Source of the DNA: JAICNG01 sp035765135
Lineage (GTDB): Bacteria; Gemmatimonadota; Gemmatimonadetes; Gemmatimonadales; Gemmatimonadaceae
Length of the DNA stretch: 64,000 nt
Assembly: GCA_035765135.1 (NCBI GenBank)
Contig: DASTYE010000118.1
Coordinates: forward strand, 27,354-91,353
Reading direction: 5' to 3'
Part shown: piece after piece, positions 17,228 to 26,872 of the stretch
How the letters are laid out: each line of letters begins with the position of its first letter
Numbering within the stretch: position 1 is the stretch's first letter
Made by a program: the position numbers and the translations under genes
The notes under the pieces: generated by a model
The model's input: only the letters and a program-made list of their open reading frames with translations
Database searches by the model: none
Told to the model about the DNA's origin: nothing

Positions 17228-18267
17228 CGCCGTTCTCCGACGCGATCCTCTGATCCCGTGATCACGCGGCGATGCTCCGGCTCCTCAGCGAGAAAACAGC
17301 GCGACCAGTGCGATGGGCCGACCTCGAACAGCGGAGGGTGCTCGCGCTCCGGGCGCTCCCAGGCGTAGGGGCACCGGTCGTGAAATCGGCATCCGGGGGG
17401 CCAGTGCGTGGGCGCCGGTACCGTCCCCGGAATGACGGCGAGACGGGTTCGCGCGGCGCCGAGTGTGGGCATCGCGGCGAGCAGGCCTTCGGTGTACGGG
17501 TGGTGAGGGTGCGCGAACAGATCGCCCACCGATGCCTGCTCGACGATCTCACCCGCGTACATGACGAGCACGCGCTGCGCCACCTCGGCGATGACACCGA
17601 GATCGTGGGTGATGAGGATGATCGACATCGCGAACCGCTCCTGAATGTTCTGGAGCAGCTCGAGGATTTGCGCCTGGATCGTGACATCGAGCGCCGTGGT
17701 CGGCTCGTCGGCGATGAGCAGCGATGGATTCATCATGAGCGCCATCGCGATCATGACTCGCTGGCGCATCCCACCGGACAGCTGGTGCGGATACTCCTTC
17801 GCGCGCTCCGCGGGCGAGGGAATCCCGGTGAGCTGAAGCATCTCGACGGCGCGGTCCCATGCCTCACGACGCGACGCGTTCGCGTGCACGCGCGCGACTT
17901 CGGCGATCTGCTCGCCGACCGTGAACACCGGGTTGAGCGACGTCATCGGCTCCTGGAAGATCATCGCGACTCGATTCCCCCGTATGCGACGCATTTCGTG
18001 CTCGGGAAGCTCGAGCAGGTTGCGTCCTTCGAGCTCGACACGGCTGCCGGCCTCGATCACTCCGGGCGCTCGGATGAGCCGCATGATCGAGAGCGACGTC
18101 ACCGACTTGCCGCACCCCGACTCACCGACGATCCCAATGGTTTCGCGCGGCATCACATCGAACGAGACCCCATCGACCGCGCGGGCGATACCGGCGTCGG
18201 TGTGGAAGTACGTCCTGAGATCGCGAACGGAGAGGAGGGCCTGGGGCCGTGTGTCGGGGGCCGTCAT
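17224..18267 (-). CDS. Peptide ABC transporter ATP-binding protein (OppD/DppD type)
   Basis: First ATPase of the importer, 347 aa from the ATG of MTAPDTRPQALLSVRDL. Walker A GESGCGKSV, signature LSGGMRQRVMIAMAL, Walker B LLIADEPTTALDV, switch histidine ITHDLGV, and a C-terminal cysteine-containing oligo_HPY segment (PPGCRFHDRCPYAW). The start overlaps the end of the permease gene as ATGA; longer open frame upstream is the permease read in another frame. Confidence 0.93.
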   Translation of the reverse strand: MTAPDTRPQALLSVRDLRTYFHTDAGIARAVDGVSFDVMPRETIGIVGESGCGKSVTSLSIMRLIRAPGVIEAGSRVELEGRNLLELPEHEMRRIRGNRVAMIFQEPMTSLNPVFTVGEQIAEVARVHANASRREAWDRAVEMLQLTGIPSPAERAKEYPHQLSGGMRQRVMIAMALMMNPSLLIADEPTTALDVTIQAQILELLQNIQERFAMSIILITHDLGVIAEVAQRVLVMYAGEIVEQASVGDLFAHPHHPYTEGLLAAMPTLGAARTRLAVIPGTVPAPTHWPPGCRFHDRCPYAWERPEREHPPLFEVGPSHWSRCFLAEEPEHRRVITGSEDRVGERR

Positions 18268-19208
18268 GCGGGCTGAATCTCCCTCGGGTCGAGCGCATCC
18301 CGCAAGGCATCGCCCACGATGTTGCACGCCATCACCGTCGCCACGATGGCGAGCCCCGGGAAAAGGGAGATCCACCACAGTCCGGCGTAGTCGGCGGATG
18401 CATCCGAGATGATGTTGCCCCAGCTCGCGGTCGGCTGCCGAACGCCGACGCCCAGAAACGAGAGCCCGGCCTCGAGGGTGATGACGTTGCCGATGCCGAG
18501 GGTCGCCGCGACGACGATGGTCGACGTCACCCCGGGGAGAATGTGTCGCAGGAGTATTCGCCGGCCCCGCGCGCCGAGCGCGTGTGCGGCGAGCACCATG
18601 TCCTCGGCCTTCAGCGCCAGCACCTGTGCGCGTACGAGGCGGCTCGTGCCGAACCACCCGGTGAGACCGAGGATGAGCACGAGCGCGCCGAGTGAGACGC
18701 GCCCCCACAGCGCGAGGATCGCCAGAAGAATGAGAATGCGGGGGATCGACAGCAGCGCGTCGATAATGCGCATCATGACCGCGTCTGCGCGCCCTCCGAT
18801 GTATCCGGCGATCGCGCCATACGTGGTGCCGACGGTGATCGACACGGCGACCGCCAGCAGGGCGATCGAGAGCGAGATGCGTGCGCCATAGACGACGCGA
18901 CTGAGGACATCGCGGCTATAAATGTCGGTCCCGAACGGATAGGCCAGGCTGGGCGGACGCGACGCGAGCGCAATGATGTCGAGCTGGTCGTTTGGATCGA
19001 ATGGGGCGAGCCAGCGGGCGAGCAGGGCGACGGCGGCCACGAACAGGATGAACCCCAGACCGAGCATTCCGCCTCGGTTCCGTCGGAGTCGATTGAACGC
19101 GGTGCCCCACGGGCCTCCGCTCGTCCCGGCGCTCGCCCACACTCGGGAGATGGCCGCCGTCGCGAGGATCGCGACCGCGAGGGGGACCAGCCAGCTCGCC
19201 AGCGTCAT
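18264..19208 (-). CDS. Peptide ABC transporter permease (OppC/DppC type)
   Basis: Inner-membrane permease of 314 aa. The N-terminal helix and periplasmic loop (PFDPNDQLD, FGTDIYSRDVLSRVVYGAR) are typical of OppC/DppC, and the EAA loop reads AHALGARGRRILLRHILPG. It pairs with the OppB-type permease encoded 4 bases upstream and is translationally coupled to the following ATPase gene. Confidence 0.93.
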   Translation of the reverse strand: MTLASWLVPLAVAILATAAISRVWASAGTSGGPWGTAFNRLRRNRGGMLGLGFILFVAAVALLARWLAPFDPNDQLDIIALASRPPSLAYPFGTDIYSRDVLSRVVYGARISLSIALLAVAVSITVGTTYGAIAGYIGGRADAVMMRIIDALLSIPRILILLAILALWGRVSLGALVLILGLTGWFGTSRLVRAQVLALKAEDMVLAAHALGARGRRILLRHILPGVTSTIVVAATLGIGNVITLEAGLSFLGVGVRQPTASWGNIISDASADYAGLWWISLFPGLAIVATVMACNIVGDALRDALDPREIQPA

Positions 19209-19212
19209 GCGC

Positions 19213-20190
19213 TCATCGCGCGTGATCCCTGAGGCGCGGGTCAGCCACCATGTACAGCAGGTCGGCCATGAGGCTGCCTAACGTCACGAGGACGCTTCCG
19301 AGCACCACGATCGCCATCACCAGCGCGTGATCGCGCGCCGCGATCGCCCCGACCACGAGCCGCCCCATCCCCGGCCAGGCGAACACCTGCTCGATGAACA
19401 CCGTCCCGCCCACGAGGTGCGGCAACGAGAGGCCAAGGAGCGTGATCACCGGGAGCAGGGCGTTCCGCAGGATGTGCCGCCAGAGCACTGCACGCTCCGG
19501 GAGCCCCTTCGCTCGCGCGGTCCGCACGAAGTCCTGCGTCGCGACGTCGAGGAGCGCGGCGCGCTGATAGCGCGCGATGATCGCTGCCGTCAGCAGGACG
19601 AGAGTGGCTGTCGGGAGGATGAGATGTGCGAGGCGGTCGCGCACCTTGCCGGCGAGGGACATGTAGTCGTACAGCACCGGGGTCGTCATCCCGGACGTCG
19701 GGAAGATCGGCAGCCAGTACGCGAAGACCAGCATCGCCATGATGGCGAGCCAGAACTCGGGCATCGAGTAGAAGAACAGGGTCCCCGCGCCTAACGCGCG
19801 ATCCGCGACCGATCCCCGTCGTCCTGCGCGTACGACTCCGGTGGCGATGCCGAGGAGGAACGCGCCGAGCAGGCCGACCCCCATGAGGAGCAGCGTGCGC
19901 GGCACCGCCTCGGCGATGGCGTCGATCACCGGACGGCTCTGCGAGAACGACCACCCGAGGTCCCCGCGCGCGACATTGCGCAGGTAGAGCACGTACTGCT
20001 CGTGCATTGGACGGTCGAGCCCCCAGCGCGCTCGCCACCGCTCGCGCACCTCCGGCGGGATGCGCGGGTTGTCGATCATGTTGCTAAACGGGTCACCCGG
20101 CGCCAGCTGCACCAGCAGGAACGTGGCCGTCGCCGAGATCGCGACGATGACGACGGCCTGGAGCAGCCGGCGGGCGACCAGGGCCCGCAT
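19213..20190 (-). CDS. Peptide ABC transporter permease (OppB/DppB type)
   Basis: Inner-membrane permease of 325 aa with six expected helices. The N-terminus LLVQLAPGDPF, the segment YVLYLRNVARGDLGWSFSQS and the EAA loop RTARAKGLPERAVLWRHIL are diagnostic for OppB/DppB proteins. It lies 3 bases after the substrate-binding protein gene. Confidence 0.93.
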   Translation of the reverse strand: MRALVARRLLQAVVIVAISATATFLLVQLAPGDPFSNMIDNPRIPPEVRERWRARWGLDRPMHEQYVLYLRNVARGDLGWSFSQSRPVIDAIAEAVPRTLLLMGVGLLGAFLLGIATGVVRAGRRGSVADRALGAGTLFFYSMPEFWLAIMAMLVFAYWLPIFPTSGMTTPVLYDYMSLAGKVRDRLAHLILPTATLVLLTAAIIARYQRAALLDVATQDFVRTARAKGLPERAVLWRHILRNALLPVITLLGLSLPHLVGGTVFIEQVFAWPGMGRLVVGAIAARDHALVMAIVVLGSVLVTLGSLMADLLYMVADPRLRDHAR

Positions 20191-20193
20191 GCG

Positions 20194-21864
20194 TTACTGG
20201 GCTGAGGCTGGGCGCAGCCCGATATTGTCCCGCGGGATGCGCTCGTTCCGCGGGATGTGCCACTCGTGGATGCGCGTCCACCAGGCGTCCGGTCGCATGG
20301 TCGCGACCTTGATCCGCCGGTGGTGCCCCGCTGCGTTCACCGGCTCATAGAGCCAGATCGCCGGCGCGTCAGCGATGATCGTCTCGTAGGCGCGGTGGTA
20401 GTGCTGATTCGCGCGCTGCGCGTCCATCGATGAGGCTGCGCTGTCGACGTACGCGTCGAAGGCCGGATTTTCGTACGACCCGAAGTTCACGCCGTCCTTC
20501 ACGGAGGCGATCCCCCACGTCTGGATGATGCTCGACGGCGTCGGATCCGTGCGCCACGCCTGCATCGCGGCATCCCAGCGCTTGCGCGCCAGCAGCTCCT
20601 GGAACGCGCGAAGCTCCATGTGGTCGAGCTCGACGCGAGCGCCGACGTCGCGGAGCATCGCCTGCAGCACGACCGAGAACTGCATTCGCGTCTGACTCGA
20701 CGTCGGCGCCGCAAGCGAGAACCGGAGCTGCCGGCCGCCTTTCTCCCGAATGCCATCGTTGTTCGTGTCGCGCCATCCGAGTGAGTCGAGCAGGCGTTTG
20801 GCACCTTCAGGATCGTAGCCGATCGACGTCAGCCTCGAGGTGTCGCCGAAGAGATGCGCTCTCGGCAGCGGTCCTACGGCGACGAACCCGAATTCACCGA
20901 GCACGTTCCTGACTGCCTTCTCTCGATCGACGGCCATCGACAGTGCGCGCCGCACACCCGCATCGCCGAAGATCGGGTGGGGACGCGCGCTGTTCCGCGG
21001 GTCACGCAGGTTGAACCACATGAATCCGTAGTCGAGCGATCCATAGCGCGCGATGGTGAGCTCGGGGCGGCTCTTGATCGTCTCGATGTTCTCCGGACGG
21101 AGATACTCAATGAAATCCGCCTCCCCCGCGAACAGGCGCGCCGCCGACGTGTTGAAATCCGGAGCAATCGTCCAGAGGATGCGGTCGAGGTTGGGGCGGC
21201 CGCGATAGTGCGCGGTGTTGGCAACGACCTCGACGAGAGAACCCGGCTCCCAGCGGACGAACTTGAAGCGCCCACTCCCCACCGGCGATCGGACCACGGG
21301 CGACGTCGTGTACTCCGAGCGCTTCACCTGGCCGAGCCAATGCTCCGGGTGAATGCGGACCTGGAACGCGGCGTCGAGAAACTGCTCGGGGTAGCGCTGC
21401 TTGTACCACACGACCGCGGTGAGCGAGTCGCGAACCGTCACCGAGTCGATTCGCGCGAGCAGCGGCGCCACCGACGATCCGACTTCGGGATCCTTGTGAA
21501 TGTCGAAGCTGAACGCCACGTCACGCGCGGTCACCGGCTTGCCGTCGTGCCACCTCGCATCCGGATGGATCTTGAACGCGATCGAGAGTGAATCGGGCGA
21601 CCACGTCCAGCTCTCGGCCAGCTCCGGGACGAACCCGGCGTCGCCCCGCGTGTTCATTTCATCACCGGGCTCGGCGAGACGCTCGAAGATGATGTCGGCC
21701 ACCTGATTTCCCGCGACGCTCGTCGTCGTGATCGGCAGCAGCGCGTCGGGCTCGGCGCCGACGCTGATGATCATGGTGCCGCCGGCGTCGCCGCCTCGCC
21801 GATCACCGGGGCGGCACGCGACGAAGGTGCAGAGGACGAGGGCGAGGAGGGCGCGGGAGAGCAT
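20194..21864 (-). CDS. Peptide ABC transporter substrate-binding lipoprotein
   Basis: Family 5 extracellular solute-binding protein of 556 aa, heading the importer operon. The ATG of MLSRALLALVLCTFVAC gives a lipoprotein signal with the lipid-acceptor Cys at residue 17, as expected for a periplasmic binding protein. Typical motifs are LAESWTWSPDSLSIAFKIHP, WHDGKPVTARDVAFSFD and later GVRRALSMAVDREKAVRNVL. Substrate is peptides or related amines by family; exact specificity unknown. The open frame upstream of 21864 is non-coding. Confidence 0.92.
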   Translation of the reverse strand: MLSRALLALVLCTFVACRPGDRRGGDAGGTMIISVGAEPDALLPITTTSVAGNQVADIIFERLAEPGDEMNTRGDAGFVPELAESWTWSPDSLSIAFKIHPDARWHDGKPVTARDVAFSFDIHKDPEVGSSVAPLLARIDSVTVRDSLTAVVWYKQRYPEQFLDAAFQVRIHPEHWLGQVKRSEYTTSPVVRSPVGSGRFKFVRWEPGSLVEVVANTAHYRGRPNLDRILWTIAPDFNTSAARLFAGEADFIEYLRPENIETIKSRPELTIARYGSLDYGFMWFNLRDPRNSARPHPIFGDAGVRRALSMAVDREKAVRNVLGEFGFVAVGPLPRAHLFGDTSRLTSIGYDPEGAKRLLDSLGWRDTNNDGIREKGGRQLRFSLAAPTSSQTRMQFSVVLQAMLRDVGARVELDHMELRAFQELLARKRWDAAMQAWRTDPTPSSIIQTWGIASVKDGVNFGSYENPAFDAYVDSAASSMDAQRANQHYHRAYETIIADAPAIWLYEPVNAAGHHRRIKVATMRPDAWWTRIHEWHIPRNERIPRDNIGLRPASAQ

Positions 21865-21937
21865 GGGCGGGTGGGTGATGGAAACGCGGCAACGATGGGT
21901 GGCGTCGCGACGCGACGTCAAGGCAGGAACGACTGCG

Positions 21938-22765
21938 TCACCGCCGCCACGTCCAGTCGGCGACGGCGTATCGGGTACGAATGAGTGATTGGACGTCGCT
22001 GAGCAACCCCTGGTCCGGCTCCAGTGGCGTCGGCGCGATTCCACCGTGGGTGCGCAGGGCCTGAGCAAGAGCATTCGCGAAATCGTTGATCGTCACCGCG
22101 CGGCCGGTAAGGCCGCGCAGAGACGCTGGCGGAGGTGACGTCTCGCGGTCGTGGAGAAGCTCGTTGAGCAGATGCTGATCATCGTCGACCAGGATGGAGC
22201 CGTGTTGCAGGAACGCATCTCCGTCACGCACCTGTGCGCTTCCAACGAGCTTGCGTCCCCCGGCAACGAGCTCGCCAGCCACGGGCGATTCGAAGCACGG
22301 CGCCACACCAGGACTCGGCGCGCGACCGGCTGCGGGCGCCTCGTGCGCGTCGACCCCCAGGGTACGCAATGCCTCCAGCAGCAGACGATTGATCCTGCGA
22401 TACGATTCGCCGAGGGAGCCGAAGCCCGAGACCGGACCCGCGACTGCGTACGTGATCTCGCGATGATGGAGGATAGCCCGCCCGCCGGTGGGTCGCCGGA
22501 CGAACGCGATTCCGCGCGACTCGGCGAGATCGAGGTCGTACCACCCTCGCGCCGCCTGATTCCGTCCCAGGGAAACGGTGGGACGCGACCACCCATATAC
22601 TCGGTAGATCGTGGTTCCCGTTCGCCCGGCGCGGAGCAGCAGTGCTTCGTCGAGCGCCATGTTGGTCGCGCCATCGGCCGGCGGCGAGATTAATATCGAC
22701 GCGCCCAAAGGCGCCGTCGATTCGCGCGAGCGTGCGAGGGAAGCGAGGCCGGTCGTGGATTCCAT
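21938..22765 (-). CDS. Octanoyltransferase / lipoate-protein ligase family, LipM-like
   Basis: A BPL/LPL-fold protein of 275 aa. Conserved features are NMALDEALLL, VRRPTGGRAILHH and GGRKLVGSAQ with the lysine at about residue 172. C157 in the segment PCFE sits where the LipM catalytic cysteine lies, which favours octanoyl transfer from acyl-carrier protein to GcvH over ATP-dependent lipoate ligation. Its neighbour gcvP, 23 bases away and divergent, and gcvH beyond it, support a role in lipoylation of the glycine cleavage system; LipA at 3 kb would finish the cofactor. Which of LipM, LipL or LplA it is needs a phylogeny. Confidence 0.82.
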   Translation of the reverse strand: MESTTGLASLARSRESTAPLGASILISPPADGATNMALDEALLLRAGRTGTTIYRVYGWSRPTVSLGRNQAARGWYDLDLAESRGIAFVRRPTGGRAILHHREITYAVAGPVSGFGSLGESYRRINRLLLEALRTLGVDAHEAPAAGRAPSPGVAPCFESPVAGELVAGGRKLVGSAQVRDGDAFLQHGSILVDDDQHLLNELLHDRETSPPPASLRGLTGRAVTINDFANALAQALRTHGGIAPTPLEPDQGLLSDVQSLIRTRYAVADWTWRR

Positions 22766-22788
22766 TGAGGTGCCGGGAAGGTAAATTC

Positions 22789-25707
22789 ATGAGCATGTCA
22801 ACCGCCACGACCCCCGTCCTCGCCCCCGATCCCTTCGTCGCACGGCACATCGGGCCGACTGACGAGGAGGTAAAGGAGATGCTCGCCGCGCTGGGCTACG
22901 GCTCGCTCGATGAGCTCATCGACGCGACCGTTCCCGCGGCCATTCGGCTGAACCGCCTGCTCGATCTGCCAGCCGCCCAATCGGAGCACGAAGCCCTGGC
23001 CGGCATGCGCGCCCTGGCGCGCAAGAATCGGCTGACCCGCTCCTTCCTCGGACTCGGCTTCAACGAGACGATCACGCCGCCGGCCATCCAGCGAAACGTG
23101 CTCGAGAACCCGGGCTGGTACACGGCGTACACGCCCTATCAGGCCGAGATCGCGCAGGGCCGCCTCGAGGCGCTGCTGAACTTCCAGACGGTCGTAATCG
23201 ACCTCACTGGTCTCGAGATCGCGAATGCCTCGCTGCTCGACGAGGCCACCGCAGCGGCCGAGGCGATGACGCTCGCGTACGCGGTGCGTGGAAAGCCGGG
23301 CAAGGAGACATTCTTCGTGTCGGAGCTGTGCCATCCGCAGACGATCGACGTCGTGAAGACACGCGCGCACGTTCGCGGCATCGACGTCGTCGTTGGGGAT
23401 CACCGGACGGCGGCGCTCGGCGATGACGTGTTCGGCGCGCTCGTGCAGTATCCAGGCACCGATGGCGTCATCTACGACTACCGCGAGTTCACCGGGAAGG
23501 CGCACGCGGCGGGCGCGCTCGTCGTGGCGGATGCGGACCTGCTCGCTCTCACGCTATTGACGCCGCCCGGCGAATGGGGCGCCGACATCGCTATCGGGAA
23601 CACGCAGCGGTTCGGCGTCCCGCTCGGATACGGAGGGCCGCACGCCGCGTATCTCTCCACTCGTGACGAGTTCAAGCGTCAGCTTCCAGGGCGGATCATT
23701 GGGGTATCGCGTGATTCCGAGGGACGGCCGGCACTCCGTATGGCGCTTCAGACGCGAGAGCAGCACATCCGGCGCGAGAAGGCAACGAGCAACGTCTGCA
23801 CGGCGCAGGTGCTCCTCGCGGTGATCGCGGGGATGTACGCCGTCTATCACGGCCCCGAAGGGCTTCGACGCATCGCACGGAACGTTCACCGGCTGGCGGC
23901 GCTGTTCGCGGCGGGGGTGCGCCGGCTCGGCTTCGAGGTGACGAGCGGCCCCTTCTTCGACACGGTGCGAGTCGAATGCGGCCAGGGCGCTCCGCGAGCT
24001 GCACAAACGATTGCCGACATTGCGGCGAAGAACGGAATGAATGTGCGCGTCGTCGGTGACGCTGCGATTACCGTCTCGTTCGGCGAGCCCCACTCTCTCC
24101 AGGACGTCGGCGACCTGCTGACCGCGTTCAACGGCGGCGCGAAACCGAGCTTCGATGTCGCGTCACTCGCGCGAGAGGCGGATGAGAAGTTCCAGACGCC
24201 ACATGCGCGCACGACGCCGTATCTCCTGCACCCGGTGTTCAACTCGCATCACTCGGAAACCGAGCTGATGCGGTATCTCCGCAGGCTCGAGTCGCGTGAT
24301 CTTTCACTCGTGCACTCGATGATTCCGCTCGGCTCGTGCACGATGAAGCTCAATGCGGCGGCCGAGATGTATCCGATCACGTGGCCCGAGATCGGAGGAC
24401 TGCATCCGTTCGCCCCGCGCTCGCAGGCTGAGGGCTACGCGGACATGTTCCGGCAGCTCGAGCGCGACCTCGCCGAGATCACCGGCTTCGCCGCGACCTC
24501 GCTGCAACCGAACGCCGGGTCTCAGGGCGAGTATACGGGGCTGCTGGTGATTCACGCGTATCATGCGTCCCGAGGTGAGACGCATCGCGACGTGTGCCTC
24601 ATTCCCCAGTCGGCGCATGGAACGAATCCGGCGAGCGCGGTAATGGCGGGGATGAAGGTCGTCGTCGTGAAGACGGACGAGGATGGCAACATCGATGTCG
24701 ACGACCTTCGCGCGAAGGCGAAGGAGCACTCGGCCAGGCTCGCCGCGCTGATGGTCACGTATCCGTCGACGCACGGCGTCTTCGAGGAATCGATTCGCAC
24801 GGTGTGCGAGATCGTTCACGAGCACGGCGGGCAGGTGTACCTCGATGGCGCCAACATGAACGCGATGGTCGGCGTCGCGCGACCCGGCGACATCGGCGCT
24901 GACGTCTGTCACCTCAACCTGCACAAGACGTTCTGCATCCCGCACGGGGGCGGCGGTCCCGGGATGGGACCGATCTGCGTCGCCGCGCACCTGGCGCCAT
25001 TCCTTCCCGGGCATCCGGTGGTTCCCGTCGGCGGGAGGAAGGCGACCGGTGCGGTGAGCGCGGCACCCTGGGGCAGCGCGAGCATCCTTCCCATCTCGTA
25101 CCTGTACATCCGCATGATGGGCGGCGAGGGACTGACGAAGGCGACGAAAGTGGCGATTCTGAACGCGAACTACATCGCGAAACGGCTCGAGGGGCACTTC
25201 GAAGTGCTGTACAAGGGTCGCAACGGTACCGTCGCACACGAGTGCATTCTCGACACGCGCCCGCTCAAGCAGTTGGCGGGCGTTGACGTCGAGGACATCG
25301 CCAAGCGCCTGATGGATTACGGCTTCCACGCCCCGACGGTGTCGTTTCCGGTCGCGGGGACGCTCATGGTCGAGCCGACCGAGAGCGAATCGAAGGAGGA
25401 GCTCGATCGCTTCTGCGATGCGCTCATTTCCATTCGTGAGGAGGCGCGGGAGATCGAGCTCGGCATCATGGACCGGCAGAACAACCCGCTGAAGAACGCG
25501 CCGCACACGATGCACCGCGTGATCGCCGCGGACTGGGACCGACCTTATTCACGCGAGCGCGCGGCATTCCCCGCGCCCTGGACGCGGGACTTCAAGTTCT
25601 GGCCGTCGGTTGGGCGAGTGGAAAGTGCCTACGGCGACCGGAACCTGGTGTGCTCCTGTCCGCCGACGGACGCCTATGCGGACGTCATTGCGAAGGCGGG
25701 GGACTAG
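22789..25707 (+). CDS. gcvP: Glycine dehydrogenase (decarboxylating), P-protein
   Basis: Full-length fused P-protein (972 aa) that decarboxylates glycine and loads aminomethyl onto the lipoyl arm of GcvH. The N-terminus PDPFVARHIGPTDEEVKEML is standard, SFLGLGFNETITPP and PYQAEIAQGRLEALLNFQT follow, and the PLP lysine lies in LNLHKTFCIPHGGGGPGMGP. The C-terminal segment LICSCPPxDxY-like ending is present (LVCSCPPTDAYADV). Start at ATG 22789 with GGGAAGG upstream; the second ATG two codons later is equally possible. Divergent from lipM, tail-to-tail with gcvH 15 bases away. gcvT is not in the window. Confidence 0.95.
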   Translation: MSMSTATTPVLAPDPFVARHIGPTDEEVKEMLAALGYGSLDELIDATVPAAIRLNRLLDLPAAQSEHEALAGMRALARKNRLTRSFLGLGFNETITPPAIQRNVLENPGWYTAYTPYQAEIAQGRLEALLNFQTVVIDLTGLEIANASLLDEATAAAEAMTLAYAVRGKPGKETFFVSELCHPQTIDVVKTRAHVRGIDVVVGDHRTAALGDDVFGALVQYPGTDGVIYDYREFTGKAHAAGALVVADADLLALTLLTPPGEWGADIAIGNTQRFGVPLGYGGPHAAYLSTRDEFKRQLPGRIIGVSRDSEGRPALRMALQTREQHIRREKATSNVCTAQVLLAVIAGMYAVYHGPEGLRRIARNVHRLAALFAAGVRRLGFEVTSGPFFDTVRVECGQGAPRAAQTIADIAAKNGMNVRVVGDAAITVSFGEPHSLQDVGDLLTAFNGGAKPSFDVASLAREADEKFQTPHARTTPYLLHPVFNSHHSETELMRYLRRLESRDLSLVHSMIPLGSCTMKLNAAAEMYPITWPEIGGLHPFAPRSQAEGYADMFRQLERDLAEITGFAATSLQPNAGSQGEYTGLLVIHAYHASRGETHRDVCLIPQSAHGTNPASAVMAGMKVVVVKTDEDGNIDVDDLRAKAKEHSARLAALMVTYPSTHGVFEESIRTVCEIVHEHGGQVYLDGANMNAMVGVARPGDIGADVCHLNLHKTFCIPHGGGGPGMGPICVAAHLAPFLPGHPVVPVGGRKATGAVSAAPWGSASILPISYLYIRMMGGEGLTKATKVAILNANYIAKRLEGHFEVLYKGRNGTVAHECILDTRPLKQLAGVDVEDIAKRLMDYGFHAPTVSFPVAGTLMVEPTESESKEELDRFCDALISIREEAREIELGIMDRQNNPLKNAPHTMHRVIAADWDRPYSRERAAFPAPWTRDFKFWPSVGRVESAYGDRNLVCSCPPTDAYADVIAKAGD

Positions 25708-25722
25708 CTCGTTGGGCTCGGG

Positions 25723-26112
25723 CTACTGTCCGATGTGCTTCGCGTAGGCCGCCGCGTCGAGCAGCTGCTTCCGCTCTCCCTCGTTCTTCACCCGCACGCG
25801 GAGCATCCAGCCTTCGCCGTATGGGTCCGTGTTGACGAGCGCGGGCTCCTTGTCGAGCCGCGTGTTGATGGCGACCACCTCGCCGCTCAACGGGGAGAAG
25901 AGCTCGGACACCGCCTTCACCGCTTCGATCGTGCCGAACACATCCATGCGGTTGAAGGTGGTCCCGACCTGCGGAAGCTCGATGTACACGACGTCGCCAA
26001 GCTCACTCTGCGCGTAGTCGGTGATACCGATCTGAACGACCCCGGATTCGCCGGTCCCCTTCACGTACTCGTGCTCCTCCGTGTAGAGGAGATCCTTGGG
26101 AATGTCGGCCAC
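25723..26112 (-). CDS. gcvH: Glycine cleavage system H protein
   Basis: Lipoyl carrier protein of the glycine cleavage system, also a relay for lipoate assembly in LipM/LipL organisms. The 129-residue form from the GTG at 26112 (MADIPKDLLYTEEHEYV) matches family length; GGAG lies upstream. An ATG at 26145 would add eleven poorly conserved residues. The lipoyl lysine is K66 in FGTIEAVKAVSEL. It is convergent with gcvP and follows coaE on the minus strand by 73 bases. Confidence 0.95.
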   Translation of the reverse strand: MADIPKDLLYTEEHEYVKGTGESGVVQIGITDYAQSELGDVVYIELPQVGTTFNRMDVFGTIEAVKAVSELFSPLSGEVVAINTRLDKEPALVNTDPYGEGWMLRVRVKNEGERKQLLDAAAYAKHIGQ

Positions 26113-26185
26113 GCGCGGTGCTCCGTGAGGGGGAAACGGCGCCAAGTCTAGACGGGCTTGGGAGCGGAGTCAAGCAGCCGTTTCC

Positions 26186-26800
26186 CTAAGAAGCCGCGGG
26201 CCTTGCATCCCTCTCCAACGCGTCCCAGATCTCCCGCGCACGTTGCGTCAGCTCCGCCATTGTTCCGGCGTTGTCGATGATGTAATCCGCGCGCGCTCGC
26301 TTCAGCTCGGCCGGCATCTGCGAGGCGATCATCCTCATCGCTTCAGTCATCTCCAGGCCGCGGGCGTGGACGAGTCGGTCCATGCGTACGGGGCGCGGAG
26401 CATCCACGAGCACGATCCGGTCGAACTGCTCGGCGAGTCGGCGCTCGAAGAGCAACGGAACGTCGCAGACGACGATACGGTCTCCGCGACGGCGCGCCTC
26501 ATCCACGAGCTGGTCGCGCAACCGCTGCACCTCCGGATGCACGATCGCGTTGAGCGCCTCGAGCTGCTCGCTGTCGGAAAATACACGCTGCCGCAGCTCG
26601 CGACGGTCGATGGGACCGTCCGGAGCGGTGACCTCCTCTCCCCAGCGCTCGACGATCGCCTGATACGCCGGCGTGCCGACCTCCACCGCTTGCCGAGCGA
26701 GCACGTCGGCGTCGATCAGCGTGGCGCCCCAGCCTGAGAACAGCTGGGCGACGCTCGACTTCCCGCTGGCAATGTTGCCGGTGAGCCCGACGAGCAGCAT
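26186..26800 (-). CDS. coaE: Dephospho-CoA kinase
   Basis: Last enzyme of CoA synthesis, phosphorylating the ribose 3'-OH of dephospho-CoA. The 204-residue protein begins MLLVGLTGNIASGKSSV with the P-loop GNIASGKS, then LIDADVLARQAV (catalytic Asp), VVCDVPLLFE and the lid region. Complete and of normal length. It follows tdk on the same strand by 72 bases. Confidence 0.95.
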   Translation of the reverse strand: MLLVGLTGNIASGKSSVAQLFSGWGATLIDADVLARQAVEVGTPAYQAIVERWGEEVTAPDGPIDRRELRQRVFSDSEQLEALNAIVHPEVQRLRDQLVDEARRRGDRIVVCDVPLLFERRLAEQFDRIVLVDAPRPVRMDRLVHARGLEMTEAMRMIASQMPAELKRARADYIIDNAGTMAELTQRAREIWDALERDARPAAS

Positions 26801-26835
26801 GCGAGTCTCCAGAACGTCAGGGAACGTGCGCGCAA

Positions 26836-26841
26836 GCTATG
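26836..26841 (-). promoter_or_regulatory. Possible -10-like box upstream of coaE
   Basis: TAGCTT on the minus strand, about 35 bases before the coaE ATG, in the tdk-coaE gap. Resembles the TAGCTT boxes before lipA and the phosphoribosyltransferase gene. No clear -35. Confidence 0.25.
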
Positions 26842-26872
26842 GTGCGCCGGATGCGAGAGTCAACAGTGGCGG

